This document shows, piece by piece, positions 47,588 through 57,412 of a stretch of DNA of 64,000 nucleotides. The DNA lies in assembly GCA_014607495.2 (NCBI GenBank), contig CP053175.1, positions 3,906,001-3,970,000 of the forward strand, read 5' to 3'. Source of the DNA: Carposina sasakii (lineage: Eukaryota > Arthropoda > Insecta > Lepidoptera > Carposinidae). A program made the translations under genes and the position numbers. Every line of letters starts with the position of its first letter. Position 1 is the first letter of the stretch. The notes beneath the pieces are model-generated. The model did no database searches. It saw only the letters and a program-made list of their open reading frames with translations, and was not told the origin of the DNA.

Positions 47588-47619
47588 AGAAGCTTCTAGA
47601 AGGTTTTAGGTATAAAAGG
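47588..47619 (+). promoter_or_regulatory. Heat-shock element plus TATA box, 5' LTR
   Basis: Three perfect alternating pentamers aGAAg-cTTCt-aGAAg (47588-47602), then 8 bp, then TATAAAAGG (47611-47619). An imperfect fourth unit, gTTTt, follows the third. The arrangement matches heat-shock factor sites placed just upstream of TATA boxes. The core promoter call is strong; heat responsiveness is inferred. Confidence 0.75.
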
Positions 47620-48657
47620 GAGCTGCAGATCACATTCGAGTCTTTTTCTGATTTTGCTCTGAACCGTACAAATGTAACAAACGGAGTGACTTTCTATACC
47701 TTCCATTTTGCACTGAGTGCCACCTCATCTGGAGTCATGGCCGAAATAATTATTTAAAAACATAAAGAATCATGTAAGTATAGTGAAATATGTCTTTTTA
47801 GGCCATTTCTGGCATTTGTCTCTAATAAGTAGTCGTTAATTTTCTCGTTGTCTTCTTTACTACCAGGTATGCGTGAACAAAGATATGTCTTCTTAATTTT
47901 CTGGCTGAATAACCGTAATCGAGAACAGATGGATATATATTTCCCAATTAATGTGAGTATTCCTTTTATTTCTGCTAGGCGAACATTAGTGTTTTGATGA
48001 TTAGGTAGCTAATTCTGTTCTTTCTGTCTTTGTACTTTAGGGGTTCCATAGGAAGATCTAAAACCTAGGCAGTTTTAGTCTTAGTCGCCAAGGAAAGCTA
48101 CCTATGCTCTGACAGTCGGACTATGCAGTATAAAACCTGCCACGTGCTATGGGGCTGCTACTTGGAGATCTTGTCACAGCTTGACTAAGACGTCTCCTCG
48201 GATACATGGACCATGGGAAGTAGTTTTCTAGTTCATTAATACCGTGTACTCTGAGTTATGGATTTAACTTCATATTTGATAGCCACGTGGTGAACAAATA
48301 CCACCCTAGCGGTTTCTGGCAGTAGGATCTGTACCTTAAATAGTAAATTAACCAGAAACTTTATGTAATCTATCTGGCCTTAAGCCTCAAATCTTAATTG
48401 TTAATTTAATAAAGTGTTCTAGGTTACTTTTCAATGCATAACTAAATAAATTAAGTCTGTTCACGCACCATGTTTGTTATTCAATAGCTCTTCAAGCTAA
48501 ATACCATTAGTTACCTTTCATTATCATATATATATATATAGGTAGTATAATAATAAATATATTAATAAGACATTCTATATATAGGAAACTTAAAACTATT
48601 TCATATGATGTAAATGTGGTAATATTAGAGAGTAGGACACTGTTATGTACCTTCTGC

Positions 48658-48663
48658 AATAAA
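48658..48663 (+). terminator. Polyadenylation signal AATAAA, 5' LTR
   Basis: GCAATAAAATAAATATATAT followed by T/GT-rich sequence (CTTGTAATCTGTTGTTTTCT). The counterpart in the 3' LTR is 52371-52376. Confidence 0.5.
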
Positions 48664-48826
48664 ATAAATATATATCTTGTAATCTGTTGTTTTCTTTAAC
48701 TGCAAAAAGGTCTGGCGCCCTGGGAATAATATTTTTATAGTCTTTGCTCTGCCCACTAGTTAACTGGCCGGTGAGTACCAATCTTTTTTTCAAGCAACAC
48801 CCACTTGGAAAAATATTGTTACAAAG

Positions 48827-48844
48827 TGGCGCCCAACGTGGGGC
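48827..48844 (+). promoter_or_regulatory. Primer binding site, tRNA-Lys type
   Basis: TGGCGCCCAACGTGGGGC, three bases after the LTR, is the 18-base complement of the lysine tRNA (Lys1,2/CUU type) 3' end. Confidence 0.92.
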
Positions 48845-48930
48845 ACAGATTTTTAAATATAAATTTGACCTTTATTAGCAGTTAAAGTTAAACATCTATC
48901 TCTACTCCGTATCTATACTTAAAACAAAAA

Positions 48931-49560
48931 ATGGGTTCCCTTACTAAGTATATTGGGTACCTAAGAAAGGATGAACTGATTTTTGAACTTGACATTATTA
49001 ACGTTTCAGCAAATGAGACTGACAGCGTAGATGACCTGAGGAGACGTCTGAGGCAAGCGATGAAACTGTCTCGACGAGGCAGCATAAAGGGTGAGAGGAC
49101 TAAATCTCCCCGACCTATCACGGAAATCCAGGTATGCAGGCCCAAAGTACAAGAACTAGAGAACGAGCTGGAGAGCATGGGTAGCGACCAGAGATTAGCC
49201 ATAAAGATAGCTGTTCGTGCCAACTATATAATCGATAGGTTGTCTTACTTAAATAGTGAGGATTTAGGATTAAAGGAATTGAGAAATCGCCTTATCTTAA
49301 TTCTAAGTAAGGTGGAACCTAACTCTGATTCTGACTCAGAGGAAGGATCCAGACATGTCCAGTACAATGATGCATGTGAGAATGAGATAGTGAGTGATGC
49401 TGCAGAAATAAATGTACTAAATCAGGATAAGAAAATATTTTTTGTAAAGGAGAAACCAATTAATTTAAATAGCCTTAACTTAAAATTCAATGGACGTACT
49501 TGTGTGAGAATGTTTGTAGAGAGACTGGAGGAAATTCATAATAGATGGAGATCTGTATAG
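48931..49560 (+). CDS. gag-like protein, truncated by fusion
   Basis: 209 codons starting MGSLTKYIGYLRKDELIFEL, about 90 bases after the primer site. The N-terminal part is helical and charged (DSVDDLRRRLRQAMKLSRR), the middle acidic (SDSDSEEGS), and FNGRTCVRMFVERLEEI resembles the start of a gypsy-type capsid. It stops at 49560 where gag sequence gives way to integrase sequence. No zinc knuckle. The frame is intact, consistent with the element being young. Confidence 0.7.
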   Translation: MGSLTKYIGYLRKDELIFELDIINVSANETDSVDDLRRRLRQAMKLSRRGSIKGERTKSPRPITEIQVCRPKVQELENELESMGSDQRLAIKIAVRANYIIDRLSYLNSEDLGLKELRNRLILILSKVEPNSDSDSEEGSRHVQYNDACENEIVSDAAEINVLNQDKKIFFVKEKPINLNSLNLKFNGRTCVRMFVERLEEIHNRWRSV

Positions 49561-49930
49561 AAATGCTGAACAACCGTGTCCTCGATCACAACTAGAGATA
49601 GGAGTCACCGCTGTGTATACCAGTAAACTGTCAGAATTAAATTCCATATATGCCAAGGTAAAAGTTCACATTGCAAGGGCTCATGATCGAAATGCTAAAT
49701 ATTATAACCTAAGGAAACGTCAATATGAATTGAAAGTGGGTCAAATTGTTTATAAACGCACTTTCTATTTATCAAATAAATCTAAATACTTCACATCTAA
49801 ACTAGCTCCTAAGTTTATAAAATGTGTAGTTACTTGTAAGAAATCTCCTCTAGTTTATACTCTGGCTGACCTGAATGGGAATGACCTAGGAGACTACCAT
49901 ATCAAAGATATTTTGAAATATGATGACTAA
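49540..49930 (+). pseudogene. Integrase C-terminal fragment
   Basis: Frame ending at 49930 reads AHDRNAKYYNLRKRQYELKV, GQIVYKRTFYLS, then KFIKCVVTCKKSPLVYTLAD and GDYHIKDIL, the C-terminal domain and tail of Ty3/gypsy integrases. It lacks the zinc domain and DDE core. The frame is open upstream across the gag stop, so the deletion joint is near 49520-49560 but cannot be fixed from stops alone. Confidence 0.8.
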
Positions 49931-51082
49931 ATGTGATGAAAAGCAGTGAGCAAGAATGTATAAGAATAGTCAAAATTAGCAAGCATGCATGCAACATTAG
50001 TGTAATAGGTATGAATGATGAAGTATGAAAGAACATCAACATCAAATATCGTTTAGGTAGTGATCCATATAAGAGTATAAAACTGATATACCTACTTAAC
50101 TTATGTTATTAAAATGTATAGGTTTGCCTGTGACTGACTAAATTAATAAAGAGGATCCTCACTTAATATAAATTCTTAATGAAACTATAAAGATAAATGC
50201 AACCCATGCAGATGTAATAATCTTATATATATAATTTAAACTCAATTAGTAGTTCTTAGTATACTTAGCTTTAAAACCTGTGAGGGGAACATTCCTGAAC
50301 TAAAAGTAGTCCTCATTGGTAATAAGTTATACTTACTGCTACATGTAGATGAGTTAAATGGTTGATCTATAAAAGTTCTTATTATAAGACTATATTAAAT
50401 TGATCATAGTAGTGATTGCAAGTGATACTATAAAAGTCTAATACATAGATGATAGTAAAGGATCTCATTGAGATATACAATATAAATTTTATTACCTAAC
50501 TAAATGTAAATATATGAGTAAGTTCACACTTAAAATAATTTTGGTAGTTAGAATTATTATATATATATAGTAACCTGATGTAAATAAACGTAGGCTTATT
50601 ACTCTTGTAGGATGTAGATAAGATGCATCTATTATGAAAGATGAAATGATTTGGAAGATAGCATGACACTGGGCAACTAGGGTAAATTTAGAAATTGGTT
50701 TATTTCTCTTTTGTGTCATTTAGTGACTTAGTTATGCTATGTCTAAAGGTCTTCAGTTTTTTTTGTTTTTGTTCTAAGGTATTGGTTCTATTTTATCAGC
50801 GCTTGTTCATAGCTCAATTGAAATAGGAATCCAGTTGGGTGCCCTTGGAGATACAGTGCTGAGACTTCATGATTTGTTTAGGAATTTCATCGTTCTCTTC
50901 CAAGTCAAACTTGTATAGAGGGACCTCACAGCGGGGTTTCCCACTATTTATTAGTTATAGTCTTAGTTTTGTTTATAGTTTATGACTTATAGTTTTGTTG
51001 ATATAAGTTATCTTTTGTATACATGGCTATATTTATGATAGCCATGCCATAAATTTCCTGAAGGCAGGAAATTTATGTATAT
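49931..51082 (+). other. Non-coding 3' interior of the LTR element
   Basis: 1.15 kb of AT-rich sequence between the integrase stop and the purine tract. I see no env-like frame or known domain. Confidence 0.6.
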
Positions 51083-51091
51083 GGGAGGGGG
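51083..51091 (+). promoter_or_regulatory. Polypurine tract
   Basis: GGGAGGGGG, three bases before the 3' LTR, the expected plus-strand primer. Confidence 0.85.
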
Positions 51092-51094
51092 TTG

Positions 51095-52535
51095 TGTAAC
51101 ATGGTAAAATAGTCACTATAGGATTTTGTTGTCTTCATTTTAAATTGGACGTAAAGTTGCCAATTTTAACTTTTTAATGTTAGGAATAAAGTTGGCTGAA
51201 TGAACTCTGGCATTATAATCACCTAATTCCTTTGCTGATTAGTTAGGTTTGAAAGAAAAATACATCCACCAATGGGAGTCGACCACATCATCTCGGATTG
51301 AGAAGCTTCTAGAAGGTTTTAGGTATAAAAGGGAGCTGCAGATCACATTCGAGTCTTTTTCTGATTTTGCTCTGAACCGTACAAATGTAACAAACGGAGT
51401 GACTTTCTATACCTTCCATTTTGCACTGAGTGCCACCTCATCTGGAGTCATGGCCGAAATAATTATTTAAAAACATAAAGAATCATGTAAGTATAGTGAA
51501 ATATGTCTTTTTAGGCCATTTCTGGCATTTGTCTCTAATAAGTAGTCGTTAATTTTCTCGTTGTCTTCTTTACTACCAGGTATGCGTGAACAAAGATATG
51601 TCTTCTTAATTTTCTGGCTGAATAACCGTAATCGAGAACAGATGGATATATATTTCCCAATTAATGTGAGTATTCCTTTTATTTCTGCTAGGCGAACATT
51701 AGTGTTTTGATGATTAGGTAGCTAATTCTGTTCTTTCTGTCTTTGTACTTTAGGGGTTCCATAGGAAGATCTAAAACCTAGGCAGTTTTAGTCTTAGTCG
51801 CCAAGGAAAGCTACCTATGCTCTGACAGTCGGACTATGCAGTATAAAACCTGCCACGTGCTATGGGGCTGCTACTTGGAGATCTTGTCACAGCTTGACTA
51901 AGACGTCTCCTCGGATACATGGACCATGGGAAGTAGTTTTCTAGTTCATTAATACCGTGTACTCTGAGTTATGGATTTAACTTCATATTTGATAGCCACG
52001 TGGTGAACAAATACCACCCTAGCGGTTTCTGGCAGTAGGATCTGTACCTTAAATAGTAAATTAACCAGAAACTTTATGTAATCTATCTGGCCTTAAGCCT
52101 CAAATCTTAATTGTTAATTTAATAAAGTGTTCTAGGTTACTTTTCAATGCATAACTAAATAAATTAAGTCTGTTCACGCACCATGTTTGTTATTCAATAG
52201 CTCTTCAAGCTAAATACCATTAGTTACCTTTCATTATCATATATATATATATAGGTAGTATAATAATAAATATATTAATAAGACATTCTATATATAGGAA
52301 ACTTAAAACTATTTCATATGATGTAAATGTGGTAATATTAGAGAGTAGGACACTGTTATGTACCTTCTGCAATAAAATAAATATATATCTTGTAATCTGT
52401 TGTTTTCTTTAACTGCAAAAAGGTCTGGCGCCCTGGGAATAATCTTTTTATAGTCTTTGCTCTGCCCACTAGTTAACTGGCCGGTGAGTACCAATCTTTT
52501 TTCAAGCAACACCCACTTGGAAAAATATTGTTACA
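51095..52535 (+). repeat. 3' LTR, 1441 bp
   Basis: Same as 47382-48823 apart from two differences. Ends 265 bp upstream of exon 7. Confidence 0.95.
51301..51332 (+). promoter_or_regulatory. Heat-shock element plus TATA box, 3' LTR
   Basis: Same arrangement as at 47588: pentamers 51301-51315, TATAAAAGG 51324-51332. Transcripts from here would run toward exon 7. Confidence 0.7.
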
Positions 52536-52800
52536 ACTATGCTAATCGGAGGTCAAATTCTTATAATTAATCAGTTTTATAATTTCTACAATTTTAATGA
52601 AGAATCTCACATATTTTTATCAAAAGATAAATATTTTGAATACGTTACGATATTTATGAATAATAGTTACGATATTTTTAATTAAATTACATAGTGAAAA
52701 TGCTACATTGATAAAAAAGAACTGAAACGGCTACATCATAAAATATTGTATTGTTGCAGTTGCAACAATATTTATTAATATCCCTTTCTTTTGTTCTCAG

Positions 52801-52882
52801 GTGAAATATGCTCCCAAAGTGAAACTGCATTTAAAATCGAGTGTCAAAGGAAGAGTTCCAGAAGGACAAGATGTTATTATAT
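52801..52882 (+). CDS. kirre/rst: Exon 7: D2-D3 linker and start of Ig domain 3
   Basis: Codons 249-275 plus one base. VKYAPKVKL is the conserved start of D3; the following KSSVKGRVPEGQDVII is short, like Kirre and unlike the long Gly-rich insertion of fly Rst. Acceptor ttctcag, donor gtaagt, phases 0 and 1. Confidence 0.95.
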
Positions 52883-53730
52883 GTAAGTTTTATTTTTGTA
52901 ATGCTATATCATTGATATTAAATGCAGGGAAAAAGATTTAAAATAAAGAGAAAAATCTTTCATTGGCTGCTGATAAACATAGAGATATAATACTAAAGAT
53001 TTAAGTAGGTAAGTACTTTAAAAGCACTAGGTATATAAAAACATTACAAAAAGATAACATTTCAAAACGAAATGTAATTATGATCAATGAACCAATTGAA
53101 TGTAAAATGGCCGATTTTTCCATTGGTTGGATAGGTCTATTTGTAAGATTAATTTGATGCTGTCCCTATATTGATAAAGTTAGATATAGACAGCATCAAA
53201 TTCATTCACTAGTTAGAACATATAGGTATTCCTATTGAAAGATCTGCCCTTAGTCACACCGAGCGTAATAGAGTTTAAGATTAAACACAAAAGAAACCTT
53301 CATTAGTTCAACATAGTCTTAGAAAATATACTTAAAGAGCTTCCTTGACTATAATACCACTTTGTCATATTAGATTAAACCCGAGGTGTGTTTTAGAGGG
53401 CCTTAAAACTGCCTGCACTTTTCATAAGTAGCTCCTGAAATGGCGTAGTAAAATTGTAAATATGCCTTTATGTGTGGTAAAAAATTATACTCTCCTTTGT
53501 GTGGTTTTTATGTAAATTTATTATGGATATTTAGCATAACCTTAGGTTATAGGAAGTAGTAGAGATTTTCTGTTTCATTTCGATTATAAATATTGGTAAT
53601 ATCGATTTGTGACATTATTCAATTATTTGGCCCGTTTCAATACTTCAATTCTTCAATACTTTTGTTTTAACGTTAATATGTAGGAATAAGAAATATTCTG
53701 GATTCAACTAATAAATCAACTTTGTTACAG
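52883..53730 (+). other. Intron 7
   Basis: 848 bp. Holds a palindromic MITE at 53107-53255; nothing else recognised. Confidence 0.75.
53107..53255. mobile_element. Palindromic MITE, CCGATTTTTCCATTGG family
   Basis: ATTAATTTGATGCTGTC pairs with GACAGCATCAAATTCATT, and the ends GGCCGATTTTTCCATTGG / CCTATTGAAAGATCTGCC pair imperfectly. Related to 28534-28650. Confidence 0.65.
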
Positions 53731-53819
53731 TTTGCAAAGCTGATGCCAATCCATCCAATGTGTCTTATAAATGGTACATGAATGAAAAATTACTTGCTGG
53801 GGAGAATTCTACACGACTG
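53731..53819 (+). CDS. kirre/rst: Exon 8: middle of Ig domain 3
   Basis: Two bases plus codons 277-305. CKADANPSNVSYKWYMN holds Cys277 and Trp290; N-glycosylation motifs NVS (285) and NST (301). Phases 1 and 0. Confidence 0.95.
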
Positions 53820-55051
53820 GTGAGTTTTATATCCTATTGTTATGATTTTTTTTTATAAGGCAATACAAATATATCAATAAAGTAGCATCGTAATAAAACG
53901 AATATGAAATAAATTGATATTAAAATACCTAATAATATGTATACTTACTCTGGTAATCATCTTTGTAAACGTGAAAAATACAGAAGACAGAAAGCAGAAG
54001 CAGCTATATACGGATGCATATTAAATATTCAGATCTGGTTTTCTAATCGCAACTCTAGTTGCCTGTGATTATGTGTTGTCAGATTCGAGGAGCAACGGAG
54101 GGTGTAGGTTCCGGTTGTAGGCAAATACAGTCAAAAAATTTAAATCTGCATAGTAAAGCCTGTTTTAATTCAATACGTCTAAATATAATAATATTAGGTA
54201 CTGACTATTTATACTAATAATTATAAAGATAACATAGAAAGTAACATAAAGCTTAAACTGATATTATTATTTATTGCTTATGTAAAATCTAATTTCGTTT
54301 TAAAATGTTATTACCTTCTTATTTTCTTTCCCTTGTGTATTCTATCATTTCCTGTTACATAATTGATTTTTCCATATAAATTCTCTGGAAATTTTGATAA
54401 CAGATGGATATTTCAATTATGTTTGAATCAAGGATATTCACGAAATTATATTTTGATTGATACTACATATTTAATTCATCACCTAAGAATGTCTAGTCAC
54501 GTTATTAACGGCAAATTTGGAAAGCGACAGTGGACGCTGATGTTTATTCCCTTATGTACCTAAGTATAATATAATTAGTTGACTCAAACTTTAATCGCAT
54601 ACAACTGTTCGAAAATAACGCTAATGTAAAAATAAGTCTTATACTTACCTAAATCGATAGTCGTCCTTGAGATTGGCTGTTTCAATTTTTCCGACAGACA
54701 GATAGACAGAGTCAAATGAAACTCTTATGTTTCATTTAAGGGTTACGAAAATTCGTGATCCTTTCTAGTCAATTAAAATCAACTTCAGAGATAAGCTCGC
54801 CTTTGTACATTTTCTTTTATAATTAAGCCTCAAGCACACCGGATGCGTATGCGTGCACGTAAGCGTAGACGTACACGTACCTCTGAGTAATGTATGGAAC
54901 TGTCACCGCTTGACGTCTATGCTTACGTCTACGCATACGCATCCGGTCTGCCCGTGCCTATACAGTTCCATACATTACAACTCAGAGGTACGTGTACGCT
55001 TACGTGCACGCATACGAATTCGGTGTGCTCGAAGAACTTTTTTTTTTACAG
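53820..55051 (+). other. Intron 8
   Basis: 1.2 kb. AT-rich, with a palindromic MITE at 54829-55034 that runs almost into the splice acceptor. The open frame at 54363-54563 shows no homology. Confidence 0.75.
54829..55034. mobile_element. Palindromic MITE abutting exon 9
   Basis: TCAAGCACACCGGATGCGTA at the left and its inverse-like ACGCATACGAATTCGGTGTG plus CTCGA at the right. Inner blocks ATGTATGGAACTGT / ACAGTTCCATACAT and ACGTACACGTACCTCTGAG / CTCAGAGGTACGTGTACG pair. About 17 bases remain to exon 9 (AGAAC then a T tract and ACAG). Confidence 0.82.
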
Positions 55052-55154
55052 AAAATCAGCAACATAACTAAAGAGCAACATGAAACTGTCGTGAAATGTG
55101 AAGTTTATAATAATGTTGGGAAGAGTGAAGATACGCTTACTTTAGAAGTGACAT
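55052..55154 (+). CDS. kirre/rst: Exon 9: end of Ig domain 3
   Basis: Codons 306-339 plus one base. ETVVKCEVYNNVGKSED holds Cys321 and the conserved NxVGKSE; NIT glycosylation motif at 309. Phases 0 and 1. Confidence 0.95.
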
Positions 55155-56498
55155 GTGAGTATTAATTCATAATACTTACATACGTTAAAAGAGTATCCTT
55201 ATAAATTTATCAATTTAGGTATATAAGATTGTTCCGTTACTGACAGACAACGCACAATTTTATGTCCTTGTAAGTCTATGTAAGAATCACCTCAGTGACT
55301 CAACCTACCTCATTCTGGGAACACTGTGTACCTATTATCTACAGGGTGTTTTTTTGTGGCCACCATTAACGAAGGGTACGTACTCTATACATCAAATAAA
55401 GTAATTTTATGCCAAAAAAAATGCTGGGAAACGATGTAAATTTTTTTAAACCAAAAAAAAATCCTTGATAGGGCAAAATTTATAGTGTCCAGTGTTTACG
55501 CTAGTTTTATCATAGACAGATTTTGATAATTTCTCGTGAAAAAATCTTGCTACACGCGTCAATGTGCATTTATGCAGAAAAACGCAGTCTATTTACTCAA
55601 CTTCGGACCCTAATATTTTGGAAACCAGAGACTTCCCAGGTATGCTTCCATAGAGAAAAATGATCGTGATGATGAGGAGATTCCGTAGTTTTCGGGAACG
55701 TTGACGACTAAAAATTGTATGATAAACTGCGTAATTTTATTTGCTTAGACGCGCGTAGCAATTTTTTTGAAAAATAAAAATCCTTGATAGGGCAAAATTT
55801 ATAGTGTCCAATGTTTACGCTAGTTTTATCATAGACAGATTTTGATAATTTCTCGTGAAAAAATCTTGCTACACGCGTCCATGTGCATTTTTATGCAGAA
55901 AAATGCAGTCTATTTACACAACTTTGGACCCTAATATTTTGGAAACCAGAGACTTCCCAGGTATGCTTCCATGGAGAAAAATGATCATGATGATGAGGAG
56001 ATTCCGTAGTTTTCGGGAACGTTGACGACCAAAAACATATATATGTAAGAGTGTATAGAAGTGCTAAGAAAGGTTTTCCAGAAATTTCTATGGGAATGGG
56101 AAAAATGAGAATTTTAAAGCGTACGTAGTTAAATTCAATTGCTTTTATGTAATTAGGATTTTATAAGCAATCAGCGACAATTTTAAAATCTTGCTTTGCT
56201 TGCTTGATATTACTTTGGCAAGATGAAGAATGAGGTTTCTAATCATGGCCCGAATTCTCACATATTGCTCGATATATTATTTGTCTATACAAATATCAAA
56301 CAAAATGGCGGATATTTTGAACAGCTGATATCAACAGCACTTTTGGTTAGGTATCAACTGCCAGCGATGCATGGTACCTCGAGTCGTCGGTACCATTAAA
56401 GATGAATATCGAGTACTAATGGTATATCTATTACATAATGGGGGGAAATATCAGCTGATCATAAATACGCCATTTTGAAAATGATTTCCTTGTTTTAG
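55155..56498 (+). other. Intron 9
   Basis: 1.3 kb, half of it a mariner-like MITE relative with an internal duplication (55342-56038). Confidence 0.75.
55342..56038 (+). mobile_element. Mariner-like MITE copy with internal duplication
   Basis: Left end TA-CAGGGTGTTTTTTT is intact; the right terminal repeat is missing. A segment of about 255 bp (AAATCCTTGATAGGGCAAAA through GAACGTTGACGAC) occurs twice, at about 55459-55713 and 55778-56035. Opposite in orientation to 21051-21382. Confidence 0.78.
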
Positions 56499-56632
56499 AC
56501 GCACCAACATTCAGGAACAGGCCGCGCGATGTCGAAGCGGAACTGGGTACGATTGCCACTCTAACCTGTGATGTCGACGGATATCCACCTCCTGAGATAC
56601 GATGGCTTCATCAGGAAGAGGATCAGAATATT
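56499..56632 (+). CDS. kirre/rst: Exon 10: first half of Ig domain 4
   Basis: Two bases plus codons 341-384. APTFRNRPRDVEAELGTIAT is the D4 start; Cys363 in LTCDVDGYPPPEIRW with core Trp375. Acceptor tgttttag, donor gtaagt. Confidence 0.95.
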
Positions 56633-57029
56633 GTAAGTGTGTGTATTTCTTTAGGTTTGGATAATAATGCTGACTTCAACGTTTATAACAAACGAGTCAA
56701 GTCAGTTAATTTATTTTATGCACATAGATAAACTTATGTATGTACTCGGAAATGTTATAAACTTATTTAAAGGTGAACCATTTTTAAAAGGTATCTTCAA
56801 GTTATCAAATACATATATTGCAGATGTATGAATGTAGCGCATCCCGTGTTGACGACACTCCAAAAATCATAGATCACCAACCCGCCTGCCCAGCGTGTTG
56901 TCCGCAGGTTGAGTGTGATAAGCTGATGTATGAGACATAATGTAGGTAGAGGGGAAAGGAAATGAAAGCACCCTTAACGGTATTTAAAAGTGTTTAAAAT
57001 CTATTGGCCCTATCTGAGGCTATAGAGAT

Positions 57030-57412
57030 CTTCTTCTTCAGCCTATAGCAGTCAACTGCTGGACGTAGGCCTCCCCCAGGCCACGCCACAAGGCTACGCC
57101 ACAGGGGGTTTTGGCCCATAGTCACCACGCTGGGCAGGCGGGTTGGTGATTGACAAGACCACAATTTCTTTTTCCCAGGCTTCATCATGGCAGGCGGATG
57201 TTCCCCCAGGGCACGTCACAAAACTGTGGGGGGATTTGCCCATAGTCACAAGGCGGGTTGGTGACCGCAGTTTGTATTTTGGACTATGTTGTCATCACGT
57301 GAGGCGCTGCTGCCCACCTCCCGGAAACCCTTAATCGCCTCGTACGATACCCACGGGCAGGCATGTGGTGGTACGAATTCTACTCTGCCGGTACCACACG
57401 GCCATTTTCCCA
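57030..57412 (-). mobile_element. Compound SINE, minus strand
   Basis: Two overlapping reverse-complement copies of the 22170 family: one from TATAGCAGTCAACTGCTGGA to GCGGGTTGGTGATTG, the other from CCCCCAGGGCACGTCACAAA to GAATTCTACTCTGCCGGTAC. A joining piece, CCCAGGCTTCATCATGGCAG, lies between. Confidence 0.75.

Larger units (their letters stand above)
47382..48823 (+). repeat. 5' LTR, 1442 bp
   Basis: Contains a CCAAT motif (near 47557), a heat-shock-type element (47588-47602), a TATA box (47611) and polyadenylation-type AATAAA (48658-48663). The 73-codon frame at 47536-47757 overlaps the promoter and is probably fortuitous. Confidence 0.95.
47382..52535 (+). mobile_element. Young, internally deleted Ty3/gypsy-type LTR retrotransposon
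   Basis: 5' LTR 47382-48823 and 3' LTR 51095-52535, both TGTAACA...TGTTACA, flanked by a 4-bp duplication ACTA (47378-47381, 52536-52539). I find one substitution (48731 A / 52444 C) and one T-run length difference between the LTRs. A lysine-tRNA primer site follows the 5' LTR and a GGGAGGGGG purine tract precedes the 3' LTR. The interior of only 2.27 kb has a gag-like frame fused to the integrase C-terminus; protease, RT, RNase H and the integrase core are gone. It must have been mobilised in trans. Orientation is the same as the host gene. Confidence 0.93.
38237..52800 (+). other. Intron 6, the largest
   Basis: 14.6 kb between D2 and D3. Holds a LINE-like repeat (38450-38640), tRNA-like dimers in opposite orientations (39251-39790, 44735-45205), repeats at 40320-40557, 41527-41773, 43889-44107 and 45648-45765, a possible hAT MITE (42694-42846), a piggyBac-like MITE (46104-46996) and a young LTR element (47382-52535). 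39791-40300, 40560-41520, 41780-42690, 42850-43880 and 45210-45640 show nothing I can name. Confidence 0.75.

Noticed and set aside
47536..47757. 73-codon frame in the LTR (also 51249-51470) as a real protein
   Set aside because: Present in both LTRs only because they are copies; it overlaps the TATA box and has no homology.
48931..49560. Host gene in intron 6
   Set aside because: It lies between primer site and purine tract of an LTR element and is followed by integrase sequence, so it is element gag.
49931..51082. env gene of an errantivirus
   Set aside because: The segment has no long frame, signal peptide or membrane span; only AT-rich non-coding sequence is visible.
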